This document shows positions 55,661-64,000 of a stretch of 64,000 nt of DNA, piece after piece. The notes under the pieces were generated by a model. That model was not told where the DNA came from. It was given only the letters and a program-made list of their open reading frames with translations, and searched no databases. Each line of letters starts with the position of its first letter. Within the stretch, counting starts at the first letter, position 1. The DNA is taken from assembly GCF_029667115.1 (NCBI RefSeq), contig NZ_JARUIU010000001.1, forward strand, positions 744,001 through 808,000, read 5' to 3'. The translations under genes and the position numbers were made by a program. The DNA is from Jeotgalibacillus sp. ET6 (GTDB taxonomy: Bacteria; Bacillota; Bacilli; Bacillales; Jeotgalibacillaceae).

Positions 55661-57469
55661 ATGAAACTGATCGGTTCCATTTTGGCCGGCGTTCTGCTTA
55701 TTTCTTCTTTTTCGCTCCCGGCTGAAACGGTTCTTGCAACAAGCAACAGTGCTGTAATTGCCTCGGATCATGTGAATATGAGAGAAGGCCCAGGACTTGC
55801 TTATGCTACCATTGCAACAGCAAATGATGGGGATACATATGAAATTCTGGACGAAGAGTATGGGTGGCTTAAACTTAGACTTTCCGGTGGTAAAGAAGGC
55901 TGGGTCGCTGAGTGGCTTACGGTACAGCAGGAATCAGCTCAGTCTGAAGCCGCGGTTTCACAAAGTAGTACAGTCACCGCCGATCAATTAAGAGTTCGCA
56001 GCGGACCCGGTACAGATGAAGAAGTCATACATTCTCTCCACAGCGGGGATGAGGTGGACATCGCTTCACAGGAAAATGGCTGGTCTGAGATCATTACACA
56101 GGATGGCATTACCGGCTGGGTGAATACAGACTATTTATCACAAGTCACTTTGAAAGAGGATGCGTCGGGGCAGGAAGCTGCAGACAGCGTCTCAACAGCG
56201 ACCATTTCAGTAGACCGGTTAAATGTTCGAGATGATTTTTCATCTGCAGGAGCGGTCATTGGGTCGTTGAATCAAGGAGACACCGTCAAAATTATAGAAG
56301 AACAATATGGGTGGTACCATGTTGAAGGCAATGGATTAAATGGCTGGGTCAGTTCTGCTTATGTGCAGACAAATACACCATCAGCACAGGCTGAACAGCA
56401 GGACTTAAGTTCAGATGCAGGCAACGATGATGCGGTCATCACTATTATGGTGGATGCATTAACTGTAAGAGACGAACCAAGTCATGCAGGAAAGCCTTTA
56501 TCAACAGTAAACTATGGAGAAGCCTATATGATTGAAGAGCGATCCGGGGACTGGTTTAAAATTACTTTGCCCTCCGGAGAAGAAGGCTGGATTGCCAGCT
56601 GGTATACAGAACCCGGCGGTACAATCACCTCCATGGATGCTTCCACGGAAGAGGGAAGTCCGTTAACGGTTTTATACAACGGATCAAATGTTCGAAGCAT
56701 GCCGTCTGTTCAATCTGAGGTTGTTGCACGAGTCAACTCAGGTGAACAATTTAAAGCTGTATCTCAAAACGAGGACTGGTTTGAAATAGAACTCGATGAC
56801 GGCACTGCAGGGTTTATAGCCAATTGGATTGTTTCATCAGAAGAAGCTTCAGCAGAAAACACGGCTGAAGAAAAACCAGAAGAAGTAGTTGAAGAGGATA
56901 CACAGGAAGATGTGCCGGATCCCCCTGCAGCCTCTATAGAAGAAGCTACGATCATCATTGATGCCGGTCATGGGGGACGGGACAGCGGAGCAGTTGGGGC
57001 AAGCGGGTCGTATGAAAAATCACTGACGCTCAGAACCGCTGAAATCCTGTACCATAAACTTTCAAGCACCGGTGCCAATGTCATCATGACCAGGCAGGAT
57101 GACAGATACATCGATCTGCACACCCGGGTTGCTTCATCTCAGCAAAACGACGCAGATTTATTTATATCCATTCATTATGACGCAATAGATGACAGGAGCA
57201 TTCGGGGATTTACAACGTATTATTATGGCGATATGGATCATCCTTTTGCCCAGTCTGTTCATGCTGGTCTTCAGGACCAATTAAATTTACGTGACCGCGG
57301 GGTTCATTTCGGCAACTACTTAGTGCTGAGGGAAAACTCCATTCCGGCCATTCTGCTTGAATTAGGCTATTTAAGCAACCCTTCAGAAGAAGCGGTCATA
57401 AATAATGATCAGTTCAGAGAAATTGCAGCAACAGGTATCTATAATGGTGTTGTAGATTATTTTGAATGA
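55661..57469 (+). CDS. yrvJ: N-acetylmuramoyl-L-alanine amidase with five SH3b repeats (YrvJ-like)
   Basis: Secreted cell-wall hydrolase, 602 residues. A signal peptide (about 1-26, ending near ETVLA) is followed by five bacterial SH3 domains (about 30-90, 104-167, 182-243, 262-323, 335-395), each with a VNMREGPG/LNVRDDFS-type start and GW-V end. After an acidic linker (396-430) comes an Amidase_3 domain with zinc ligands in DAGHGG (residue 434 on), SYEKS and SIHYDA, and the catalytic Glu in LLELGY. SH3b repeats probably hold it to the wall. The position beside dtd and hisS matches yrvJ. Confidence 0.92.
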   Translation: MKLIGSILAGVLLISSFSLPAETVLATSNSAVIASDHVNMREGPGLAYATIATANDGDTYEILDEEYGWLKLRLSGGKEGWVAEWLTVQQESAQSEAAVSQSSTVTADQLRVRSGPGTDEEVIHSLHSGDEVDIASQENGWSEIITQDGITGWVNTDYLSQVTLKEDASGQEAADSVSTATISVDRLNVRDDFSSAGAVIGSLNQGDTVKIIEEQYGWYHVEGNGLNGWVSSAYVQTNTPSAQAEQQDLSSDAGNDDAVITIMVDALTVRDEPSHAGKPLSTVNYGEAYMIEERSGDWFKITLPSGEEGWIASWYTEPGGTITSMDASTEEGSPLTVLYNGSNVRSMPSVQSEVVARVNSGEQFKAVSQNEDWFEIELDDGTAGFIANWIVSSEEASAENTAEEKPEEVVEEDTQEDVPDPPAASIEEATIIIDAGHGGRDSGAVGASGSYEKSLTLRTAEILYHKLSSTGANVIMTRQDDRYIDLHTRVASSQQNDADLFISIHYDAIDDRSIRGFTTYYYGDMDHPFAQSVHAGLQDQLNLRDRGVHFGNYLVLRENSIPAILLELGYLSNPSEEAVINNDQFREIAATGIYNGVVDYFE

Positions 57470-57518
57470 AAAAAGGAACCGCCGGCCCCCCTCTTGGGAG
57501 TGCCGGCGGTTCCTTTTT
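57470..57518. terminator. Bidirectional terminator between yrvJ and dtd
   Basis: Perfect 17-bp stem AAAAAGGAACCGCCGGC (57470-57486) / GCCGGCGGTTCCTTTTT (57502-57518), directly after the amidase stop and before the dtd stop. Both genes converge on it. Confidence 0.95.
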
Positions 57519-57527
57519 ACTCACGTT

Positions 57528-57968
57528 TTATGGAGTTTCCACGATCAATGTAACTGGACCATCGTTCACTAGAGATACGTCCATCATGGCCCCAAATACG
57601 CCTTTTTCCACATTTACACCTTTTTGCTCAAGTAAAGTATTGAACAAATTATATACTTTTTCAGCCTGCTCAGGCTTTGCAGCGTCCATAAAATTGGGTC
57701 TTCTTCCCTTCTTCGTTTCTCCATATAGAGTAAACTGGGAAATGGACAAAATCTGCCCTTGGAGATCAAGCAGGGACTCATTCATTTTGCCGCTTTCATC
57801 TTCAAAAATTCGAAGATTCACTATTTTTTCTGCCATATAGGCAGCTTCCTTTTCCCCGTCATCATGTGTAATTCCTACTAAAAGGACGAGACCTTTATCA
57901 ATACGGCCTGTAACATTTCCATCTACAGAAACCGAAGCCTGTTTACTTCTTTGAAGAACGACTCTCAT
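57528..57968 (-). CDS. dtd: D-aminoacyl-tRNA deacylase
   Basis: Removes D-amino acids (and glycine mischarged on tRNA-Ala) from tRNA, 146 residues. The catalytic [15 protein letters not shown] motif and the cis Gly-Pro motif [10 protein letters not shown] at the end are intact. It starts 24 bases after relA, as in B. subtilis (yrvI). Confidence 0.96.
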   Translation of the reverse strand: MRVVLQRSKQASVSVDGNVTGRIDKGLVLLVGITHDDGEKEAAYMAEKIVNLRIFEDESGKMNESLLDLQGQILSISQFTLYGETKKGRRPNFMDAAKPEQAEKVYNLFNTLLEQKGVNVEKGVFGAMMDVSLVNDGPVTLIVETP

Positions 57969-57992
57969 AATCTGTGCATCTCCCTCCGGTCG

Positions 57993-60185
57993 TTAGTTCA
58001 CTACCCGCTGAACGGAGTAAATATCTGAAATTTGCTTAATTCGTTCAACAACCCGCTGTAAATGGTTTACATTTTTAATCATAATAGACATATTAATTGT
58101 TGCTATTTTATTGCGGTCAGTACGCCCGCTGACAGCTGAAATATTTGTTTTCGTTTCATTGACTGCCTGCAGGACCTCATTTAAAAGGCCGCGTCTGTCA
58201 TAGCCGGATATTTCAATATCAACGTTATATTCTTTTTTGTCCTGCGGTGTGCCTTCCCATTCAACTGGAATGAGCCGGGCATTTGAATCATCCTGTATAT
58301 TTGGGCAATCTGTCCGGTGAACAGAAACTCCCCTGCCCCTTGTAATAAATCCAATAATATCATCACCCGGCACCGGGCTGCAGCATTTGGATAAACGTAC
58401 CAGCAGATTATCAATTCCTTTTACCGTTACTCCAGCCTCGCGTTTTTTTCGATGAGAAGGAGGCTTAATATCCGCCATTGCTTTTTCAAGGGTATCTTCT
58501 TCATCACGGAGCTTTCTGAGCTTTTCGGTTAAACGGTTGGCAATCTGAACACCCGTTATCCCGCCGTATCCTACAGCAGAATACATATCTTCCACATTTG
58601 TAAAGTTAAATTTCTCTGAAACTCTTTTGATATTTTCTTCTGTAAGGACTTCTTTAGGATTAAATTCAAGTGACCGGATTTCCCGTTCGACAATATCCCG
58701 GCCCTTATCCATATTTTCGTCTCTGCGCTGCTTTTTGAAGAATGCTTTAATTTTATGCTTTGCCTGGGAGGTTTGAGCAATTTTCAGCCAGTCCTGACTT
58801 GGTCCGTATGAATGCTTCGACGTCATGATTTCAATGATGTCTCCCGTTTTCAATGTGGCATCCAGCGGAACCATCTTGCCGTTCACCTTTGCACCAATGG
58901 TCTTATTGCCGATTTCTGAATGGACCCGGTAAGCAAAATCAATTGGAACAGAACCGGCCGGCAGTTCCATCACATCTCCTTTTGGCGTAAACACATAGAC
59001 CATATCAGAAAAAAGATCAAATTTAAGAGCATCCATAAATTCTTCTGCATCGGAAGAATCCTGCTGGAATTCAAGAATTTCGCGGAACCATGTCAATTTA
59101 TTTTCAACTGATGCCTTATTGTCTTCACTTACAATCGTTCCCTCTTTATAAGCCCAGTGAGCCGCAACCCCAAACTCTGCAATGCGGTGCATATCCGATG
59201 TTCTGATTTGTACTTCAAGGGGATCTCCTTTAGGGCCGATGACGGTCGTATGAAGAGATTGATACATATTAGGCTTCGGCATGGCAATATAGTCTTTAAA
59301 TCTGCCAGGCATTGGCTTCCAGCAAGTATGGATGATACCGAGAACTGCATAGCAGTCCTTAATGCTGCTTACAATCACCCTGACTGCAAGCAGATCATAG
59401 ATTTCATTAAATTGCTTATTTTGCATGGCCATTTTTTTATAAATGGAATAAATATGCTTCGGGCGTCCGTAAATATCTGCATCAATATTAACATCGGTCA
59501 CCTGGTCCTTAATTTCCCGTATGACCGTTTCTACATATTCTTCTCGCTCATTGCGTTTTTTCTTCATTAGATTAACGATTCGGTAGTATTGCTGCGGATT
59601 TAAATAGCGAAGAGAAGTATCCTCAAGCTCCCACTTAATCGTTGAAATTCCAAGCCGGTGCGCTAAAGGGGCAAAAATTTCAAGTGTTTCATTTGAAATG
59701 CGAATCTGCTTTTCGACCGGCATATGCTTTAACGTTCTCATATTATGAAGACGGTCAGCCAGCTTTATTAAAATCACCCGGATATCCTGCGCCATTGCAA
59801 TGAACATCTTTCGGTGATTTTCTGCCTGCTGCTCTTCTTTTGACTTGTATTTTATTTTTCCAAGCTTGGTCACACCATCAACCAGCATCGCCACTTCTTC
59901 ACTAAACTGCTCGGCCAAATCTTTATAGGAGTAATCTGTATCCTCCACTACATCATGTAAAAAACCGGCAGCAACAGTAGACGGATCCATTTGTAAATTT
60001 GCCAGGATACCCGCCACCTGAATCGGATGAATGATATATGGCTCCCCGGATTTGCGAAACTGTTCCTTATGAGCTTCAGCTGCCAGGGCATATGCTTTTT
60101 TCACTATATCCACCTGACTATTGTTCATGTAAGTTGATGCAATCACGAACACTTCATCCGCGGTAAGTACTCGTTCGTTCGCCAT
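57993..60185 (-). CDS. relA: Bifunctional (p)ppGpp synthetase/hydrolase Rel
   Basis: Stringent-response enzyme, 730 residues. The N-terminal HD hydrolase domain has [17 protein letters not shown], with RLHNMRTL; the synthetase domain has [12 protein letters not shown] and [15 protein letters not shown]; then TGS (about 390-450), helical, zinc-finger ([16 protein letters not shown]) and C-terminal ACT domains. The intact HD residues predict both synthesis and hydrolysis. It lies between apt and dtd. Confidence 0.97.
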   Translation of the reverse strand: MANERVLTADEVFVIASTYMNNSQVDIVKKAYALAAEAHKEQFRKSGEPYIIHPIQVAGILANLQMDPSTVAAGFLHDVVEDTDYSYKDLAEQFSEEVAMLVDGVTKLGKIKYKSKEEQQAENHRKMFIAMAQDIRVILIKLADRLHNMRTLKHMPVEKQIRISNETLEIFAPLAHRLGISTIKWELEDTSLRYLNPQQYYRIVNLMKKKRNEREEYVETVIREIKDQVTDVNIDADIYGRPKHIYSIYKKMAMQNKQFNEIYDLLAVRVIVSSIKDCYAVLGIIHTCWKPMPGRFKDYIAMPKPNMYQSLHTTVIGPKGDPLEVQIRTSDMHRIAEFGVAAHWAYKEGTIVSEDNKASVENKLTWFREILEFQQDSSDAEEFMDALKFDLFSDMVYVFTPKGDVMELPAGSVPIDFAYRVHSEIGNKTIGAKVNGKMVPLDATLKTGDIIEIMTSKHSYGPSQDWLKIAQTSQAKHKIKAFFKKQRRDENMDKGRDIVEREIRSLEFNPKEVLTEENIKRVSEKFNFTNVEDMYSAVGYGGITGVQIANRLTEKLRKLRDEEDTLEKAMADIKPPSHRKKREAGVTVKGIDNLLVRLSKCCSPVPGDDIIGFITRGRGVSVHRTDCPNIQDDSNARLIPVEWEGTPQDKKEYNVDIEISGYDRRGLLNEVLQAVNETKTNISAVSGRTDRNKIATINMSIMIKNVNHLQRVVERIKQISDIYSVQRVVN

Positions 60186-60326
60186 ACGCTATATCACCTT
60201 TATCGTTTGAAATAAATTTTTTGTGTATTGTACCTATTATTAAAAAAAATTGTTCGTCTGTAAAGCGATTATGACTTTTTTTCATGACGAATGGAGTAAA
60301 AACGGCTTATTTCGACACAAACTGTA

Positions 60327-60358
60327 TATAAAAAGAGCCCCGATTGTGGGACTCTCAT
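60327..60358 (-). terminator. apt terminator
   Basis: On the minus strand stem AGAGtCCC/GGGgCTCT with a 6-base loop at 60334-60355, followed by TTTTTATATA. It lies just past the apt stop, so relA probably has its own promoter in 60186-60326, where I did not find a clear one. Confidence 0.8.
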
Positions 60359-60364
60359 CAATTA

Positions 60365-60877
60365 TTAGTATTGCATTAGTGTAAGCATATCATATCCTTC
60401 TAATTTGTCACGCCCATCAAGGTAAGTAAGCTCAATTAAGAAAGCAATTCCTGCTACAACTCCGCCAAGTTCTTCAACGAGCTTGATGGTTGCCTCAATG
60501 GTTCCGCCAGTAGCAAGAAGATCATCTGTAATCAAAACCCGCTGCCCGGGCTTGATTGCATCACGGTGAATCGTCAAAACATCTTTTCCGTATTCAAGTC
60601 CGTAATCCACTTTAACTGTTTCACGCGGAAGCTTGCCTTCTTTACGGACAGGAGCAAAGCCTATCCCAAGAGCGTAAGCAACAGGACAGCCAATTATAAA
60701 GCCTCTTGCTTCCGGGCCTACTACTATATCAATGTCTTTATCATTTGCATATTCTACAATTTGATCCGTCGCATAACGATACGCATCTCCATTGTCCATA
60801 AGAGTTGTAATATCTTTAAATCGGATACCCTCTTTAGGCCAGTTTTCCACAATTGTTACATACTGCTTTAAGTCCAT
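60365..60877 (-). CDS. apt: Adenine phosphoribosyltransferase
   Basis: Purine salvage enzyme that makes AMP from adenine and PRPP, 170 residues. The PRPP-binding motif is [18 protein letters not shown], and the N-terminal segment [11 protein letters not shown] is typical. It overlaps recJ by 10 bases. Apt with relA and recJ is the B. subtilis order. Confidence 0.97.
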   Translation of the reverse strand: MDLKQYVTIVENWPKEGIRFKDITTLMDNGDAYRYATDQIVEYANDKDIDIVVGPEARGFIIGCPVAYALGIGFAPVRKEGKLPRETVKVDYGLEYGKDVLTIHRDAIKPGQRVLITDDLLATGGTIEATIKLVEELGGVVAGIAFLIELTYLDGRDKLEGYDMLTLMQY

Positions 60878-63231
60878 ACCTTTTCTTCCTCCTCAGGTCT
60901 CTTCGCCCCGTCTAAGTGCTGTTCAAACCAGTTTTTCAACTGTTGAAAAGACGAATATAACAACTCCTGCTCCAGCCCAACCATTCTTTCTTTTGACTGG
61001 TAGGCAGGCGAATGGGATAAATCACGTTTTTGAACAGAATTGTTCACCGTAATGATTCCATCACTCATTGTAACAAATTCCAGTTCAAAAAACACCTTTG
61101 TCATAAAATTAATCGTTTCTCTTGTCCATCCTTTATGACCCGCCAGTGCATCTCCATTTTTATGAAGGTCGAAGGACTGCCTTTTTTTAAGAAAAGCATA
61201 ATACCAGGCAAATTGATCTCTTTTAGGCATACCTGTAAAAAACTGAGGATCTTCCTGATAAAAATGGACATAAATACGCGTCGGGATCCCGTTGCGAATT
61301 AAAGACAAAATTTGTTCTTCTTCCTGCGGCAGGTCAAGAAGTATAATCTGCTTGTGATCTATTGAGTGTTCTGCCGCTTGTTCCCGGTTTTCTATCACCG
61401 TTATATGACTCTCGTCTATATATTGAAGAAACTCTTTTTTCGTTTTTGTATCAAATGCAATAAACTGCCGTTCTTCAGGCAGAGTCGGAAGCCATCTCTG
61501 GGGCTGGGAAATACCTCTTACATCAAACAGCTGCCACTCATTGACCTGAATGTCCTGAACAAAAAGCTGAGGCTTTCTGCTGTTATTCCATTCATTAATT
61601 GAAAGTTCACCTATTACATCCACTTTGGCCAGCGGTGAAATATGATCGGCGATTTCTCCCAGACCAAAAGCAATACCGTCAAGTGTGGACTGATCCTTTT
61701 GCAGCGTAAGTTTTAAATGATTGTGGCTTGCTCCTATTTTCCTCAGCGAAGACACTGATGATTGTTCAATCAGAACTTTCGGTTTTGGATTTTTCATTCC
61801 GAACGGTGCAAGCAGCTGAACCTGTGAAATTGAATGTAAATCAATTTCTTCCAGGGAAGCAACCGTATCAATCGCTGTAATTGGAATAAAGTCTTCATCT
61901 GAGAGTTTTTCCGCCTGGTTGTTAAGTCGTTCTCTCAGTTCGTCTACTTGGTCAATTGGCAGTGTCATCCCGGCTGCCATAGGGTGCCCGCCAAAATGCG
62001 GGAGAATATCCCGATTAAGGGATAATTCCTCAAACATATTAAACCCTTCGATGCTTCTTGCTGACCCTTTTGCTTTTTTTCCATCAGGATCCAGGCACAG
62101 CATGATAACAGGACGATAATAGCGATCTACTAATCTTGAAGCTACAATACCCACAACCCCTGGATTCCAGCCCTCTTTGGCAATCACAAGCACCCGATTT
62201 TCTTCTAGGGGATATAAACTTTCAACTTGTTCAATTGCTTCTTTTGTAATATCACTGACAATGGTCTGACGCTCTTTATTAATTAGATCAATCTCTTGTG
62301 CGAGTGCTTCTGCTTCTTCCATTTCTTCTGTCATAAGCAGTTCGACGGCAGGGTCAGCATCTGCTAATCTTCCAACTGCGTTTAATCTCGGTCCAATAAC
62401 GAAACCAACGGACTCTTCATTCAGCTCTGCCAAAGCAGCACCTGCAATTTTGCATAGAACCTGAATCCCTTTACGACGGGTCTGGCGCAGCTCGTGCAAA
62501 CCTTTTTTCACCAGAAGCCTGTTCTCATCCCGCAGCGCAACTAAATCTGCAATCGTTCCAATGGCAGCAAGGTCAAGGAGATGAACAGGCGGTTTTTCCA
62601 GAAGGGCATGCGCCACTTTAAATGCTACTCCGACCCCTGCCAGTTCTTTAAAAGGATAGTTTCCATTCGGATGATTAGGATGAATAATGGCAAGCGCTTC
62701 AGGAAGCTCCGGACCCGGTTCATGGTGATCAGTGATAATTAAATCAACTCCAAGCTCTTTTAAAACCTGCGCTTCCTTAATCCCTGAGATACCATTATCT
62801 ACTGTGATCAGCAAAGATACTCCCTGCTCGGCTGCAAATCGAAATGCGTCCTCATTCGGCCCGTATCCCTCTGTAAAACGGTTTGGTATGTAGAATTCAA
62901 CATTCGCCCCTAGTTCCTGCAATACGCTTAGCATAACCGAAGTACTCGTAACACCATCGGCATCATAATCACCATAGACCATGATAAGCTCCTGGTCGTT
63001 AACAGCGCGTTTAATTCGTTCCACAGCCTCTTTCATTCCCAATAGCAAAAAGGGATCATAAAAAGACTGGCTTTCAACATATAAAAAAGATTTTGCTTCT
63101 TCAACATCCGTAATTCCACGCTGAACAAGCAATTGAGCTACAACAGCTGGAATGTCGAGAGCTTCTTGTAATGTTTGGACATGTTCATTATTAATGGGAT
63201 GAATATTCCATCGTGTTTTAGATTGTAACAT
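60868..63231 (-). CDS. recJ: Single-strand DNA 5'-3' exonuclease RecJ
   Basis: DHH-family nuclease for repair and recombination, 787 residues. Motifs: [17 protein letters not shown] (I), [19 protein letters not shown] (DHH), [23 protein letters not shown], and the DHHA1 signature [13 protein letters not shown], followed by an OB domain. The last 220 residues form a C-terminal domain found in the long Bacillus RecJ (YrvE). It follows yrvD after a repeat and terminator. Confidence 0.97.
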   Translation of the reverse strand: MLQSKTRWNIHPINNEHVQTLQEALDIPAVVAQLLVQRGITDVEEAKSFLYVESQSFYDPFLLLGMKEAVERIKRAVNDQELIMVYGDYDADGVTSTSVMLSVLQELGANVEFYIPNRFTEGYGPNEDAFRFAAEQGVSLLITVDNGISGIKEAQVLKELGVDLIITDHHEPGPELPEALAIIHPNHPNGNYPFKELAGVGVAFKVAHALLEKPPVHLLDLAAIGTIADLVALRDENRLLVKKGLHELRQTRRKGIQVLCKIAGAALAELNEESVGFVIGPRLNAVGRLADADPAVELLMTEEMEEAEALAQEIDLINKERQTIVSDITKEAIEQVESLYPLEENRVLVIAKEGWNPGVVGIVASRLVDRYYRPVIMLCLDPDGKKAKGSARSIEGFNMFEELSLNRDILPHFGGHPMAAGMTLPIDQVDELRERLNNQAEKLSDEDFIPITAIDTVASLEEIDLHSISQVQLLAPFGMKNPKPKVLIEQSSVSSLRKIGASHNHLKLTLQKDQSTLDGIAFGLGEIADHISPLAKVDVIGELSINEWNNSRKPQLFVQDIQVNEWQLFDVRGISQPQRWLPTLPEERQFIAFDTKTKKEFLQYIDESHITVIENREQAAEHSIDHKQIILLDLPQEEEQILSLIRNGIPTRIYVHFYQEDPQFFTGMPKRDQFAWYYAFLKKRQSFDLHKNGDALAGHKGWTRETINFMTKVFFELEFVTMSDGIITVNNSVQKRDLSHSPAYQSKERMVGLEQELLYSSFQQLKNWFEQHLDGAKRPEEEEKVWT

Positions 63232-63308
63232 TTTCTCACCTCTTTAGCGTTCTTCATTATACAGCAGGTTCAGCTGCTATTCAATGAGCCATGGTCACTC
63301 CTTTCCAT

Positions 63309-63344
63309 AAAAAAAGAGCCTGGGACAAAAGTGTCTCAAGCTCT
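63309..63344 (-). terminator. Terminator at the end of repeat copy E
   Basis: AGAGCcTGgGACA/TGTCtCAaGCTCT stem with a 4-base loop and TTTTTTT on the minus strand. It separates yrvD from recJ transcription. Confidence 0.88.
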
Positions 63345-63482
63345 ACAACCGGTTCACTTCGCTTCAAGGGGGCGCTTTCCGCAGGGACTGAGCTGAACCC
63401 TTCTCAGGCTATGCCTTTCGGCGGCTCAAGCAACCGTCATGTCCTGCAGGATTCGCCGCCTTACGCTGCGCTCACCTTACAT
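63309..63482 (-). repeat. Intergenic repeat, copy E, with terminator (downstream of yrvD)
   Basis: On the minus strand it starts GTAAGGTGAGCGCAGCG, continues GGCGGCGAATCCTGCAGGAC, GGTTCAGCTCAGTCCC, GCGGAAAGCGCCCCCTTGAA and AAGTGAACCGGTTG, and ends in hairpin 63315-63344 followed by seven T. Sense direction is that of yrvD. The remaining gap on each side (63232-63308, 63483-63547) shows no other feature. Confidence 0.9.
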
Positions 63483-63547
63483 TTGCGGTACATTAGTTTA
63501 CTTTCTCTAAGGCTTTCAGATATCTCCCAGCCTCTTTCCTGCAGTTA

Positions 63548-63886
63548 TCATTCTCCTGATCCATCAGGAGCTGTTCTACGGTAATCCGTGCGCGAAGGAA
63601 GCGGCTCTGTTCGATTCTCTTCTGCATTCGCAAGCTGCTCATTCAATTTCAGGTTTTCGCTTTCAAGATGCTTCACTTTCCGCTGAGTAACAAATAATCG
63701 GAATAGGCCAACTGATCCAATAATTAGTCCCCCCATTAAAACGGAGCCTAAAATAACCAGAATTAAAGGCATTTCTGTTTCAGCAAAACCGAAGTTGACA
63801 GTTACAGGATCGACATTTATAACAGCAAAAATAGCTACAAGAAGAGCAAATATAATTCCTAAAATCAAAACCCACTGAAACTTCAT
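63548..63886 (-). CDS. yrvD: LapA-domain membrane protein (YrvD-like, DUF1049)
   Basis: 112 residues: two membrane helices (about 5-25 and 40-65) with the VNFGFAETEMPLILVILGSVLMGGLIIG pattern of LapA/DUF1049 proteins between and within them (positions 30-57), then a coiled coil (about 70-95) and a polar tail. In Gram-negative relatives LapA works in LPS assembly, so the role here must differ and is unknown. It lies upstream of recJ, as yrvD does in B. subtilis. ATG 63886 has AGGAGG upstream. Confidence 0.85.
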   Translation of the reverse strand: MKFQWVLILGIIFALLVAIFAVINVDPVTVNFGFAETEMPLILVILGSVLMGGLIIGSVGLFRLFVTQRKVKHLESENLKLNEQLANAEENRTEPLPSRTDYRRTAPDGSGE

Positions 63887-64000
63887 AACATGTCCTCCTT
63901 TCTTAAAAATGCTTGGATAGTTTTAAATTACCCTTAATTCTAAACTGCTAATCCTCTGATCGCAATGCGATGCAACGACTATGCGGCTTGAAAAAAAAAA
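63887..64000. other. Right window edge, no feature
   Basis: Contains the yrvD ribosome binding site and no gene or clear promoter. The window ends in a run of A that may belong to a terminator cut by the edge. Confidence 0.4.

Noticed and set aside
57470-57518. Long perfect inverted repeat as a possible mobile-element end
   Set aside because: It lies exactly between two converging stop codons and has A and T runs on the two sides, so a bidirectional terminator explains it.

Overview
The window is a chromosomal segment of an endospore-forming, low-GC Gram-positive bacterium of the Bacillus group (Bacillaceae or a close family; I cannot name the genus). The evidence is the gene order, which follows the yqe-yrr-yrv region of Bacillus subtilis closely, together with sporulation genes (spoIIP, gpr, sigK, sda), the late competence operon comEA-EB-EC, a CIRCE-controlled hrcA heat-shock operon, T-box leaders and a 6S RNA beside aspS. 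Sixty protein genes fill almost the whole window and most lie on the minus strand.

Region 1 (1-14412): mtaB (cut by the window edge), rsmE, prmA, dnaJ, dnaK, grpE and hrcA form the heat-shock operon, read right to left from a promoter and CIRCE operator at 8073-8138. Upstream lie hemW, lepA, spoIIP and gpr, with rpsT divergent. Region 2 (14467-25218): holA, the small membrane protein yqzM, the comE DNA-uptake operon, then a tightly overlapping operon yqeG-yqeH-aroE-yhbY-nadD-yqeK-rsfS-yqeM (ribosome assembly, NAD and shikimate enzymes). Divergent from it is sda, the replication checkpoint inhibitor of sporulation, within a cluster of DnaA boxes. Region 3 (25219-28765): about 850 bases of decayed sequence, a phosphatidylserine synthase gene, an uninterrupted sigK with pro-sequence, mtnN and yrzA.

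Region 4 (28935-41111): yrrS, greA, udk, the wobble-uridine modification genes trhP2-trhP1-trmR, mltG, yrzB-ruvX-ireB, alaS with its T-box, the permease-like yrrI and a small zinc-ribbon gene. Region 5 (41265-51749): recD2, yrrB, mnmA, iscS and cymR (tRNA thiolation and cysteine control), divergent rarA, a two-gene ABC transporter that looks like an insertion, and tcdA. Region 6 (51887-64000): 6S RNA, hisS-aspS behind a T-box, a five-SH3b cell-wall amidase, dtd-relA, apt-recJ and a LapA-type membrane protein.

The most unusual feature is a dispersed intergenic repeat of about 165-180 bp. Five near-complete and two degenerate copies each lie downstream of a gene, in the same orientation as that gene, and end in a Rho-independent terminator. 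The one copy inside an operon (hrcA-grpE) keeps a hairpin but has no U-tract. Other points of interest are the DnaA box covering the sda start codon, a 13-codon ORF with a good ribosome binding site between comEA and yqeM, an ambiguous specifier in the hisS T-box, and a terminator-like hairpin between dnaK and dnaJ. I saw no CRISPR array, prophage, insertion sequence, rRNA or tRNA gene.
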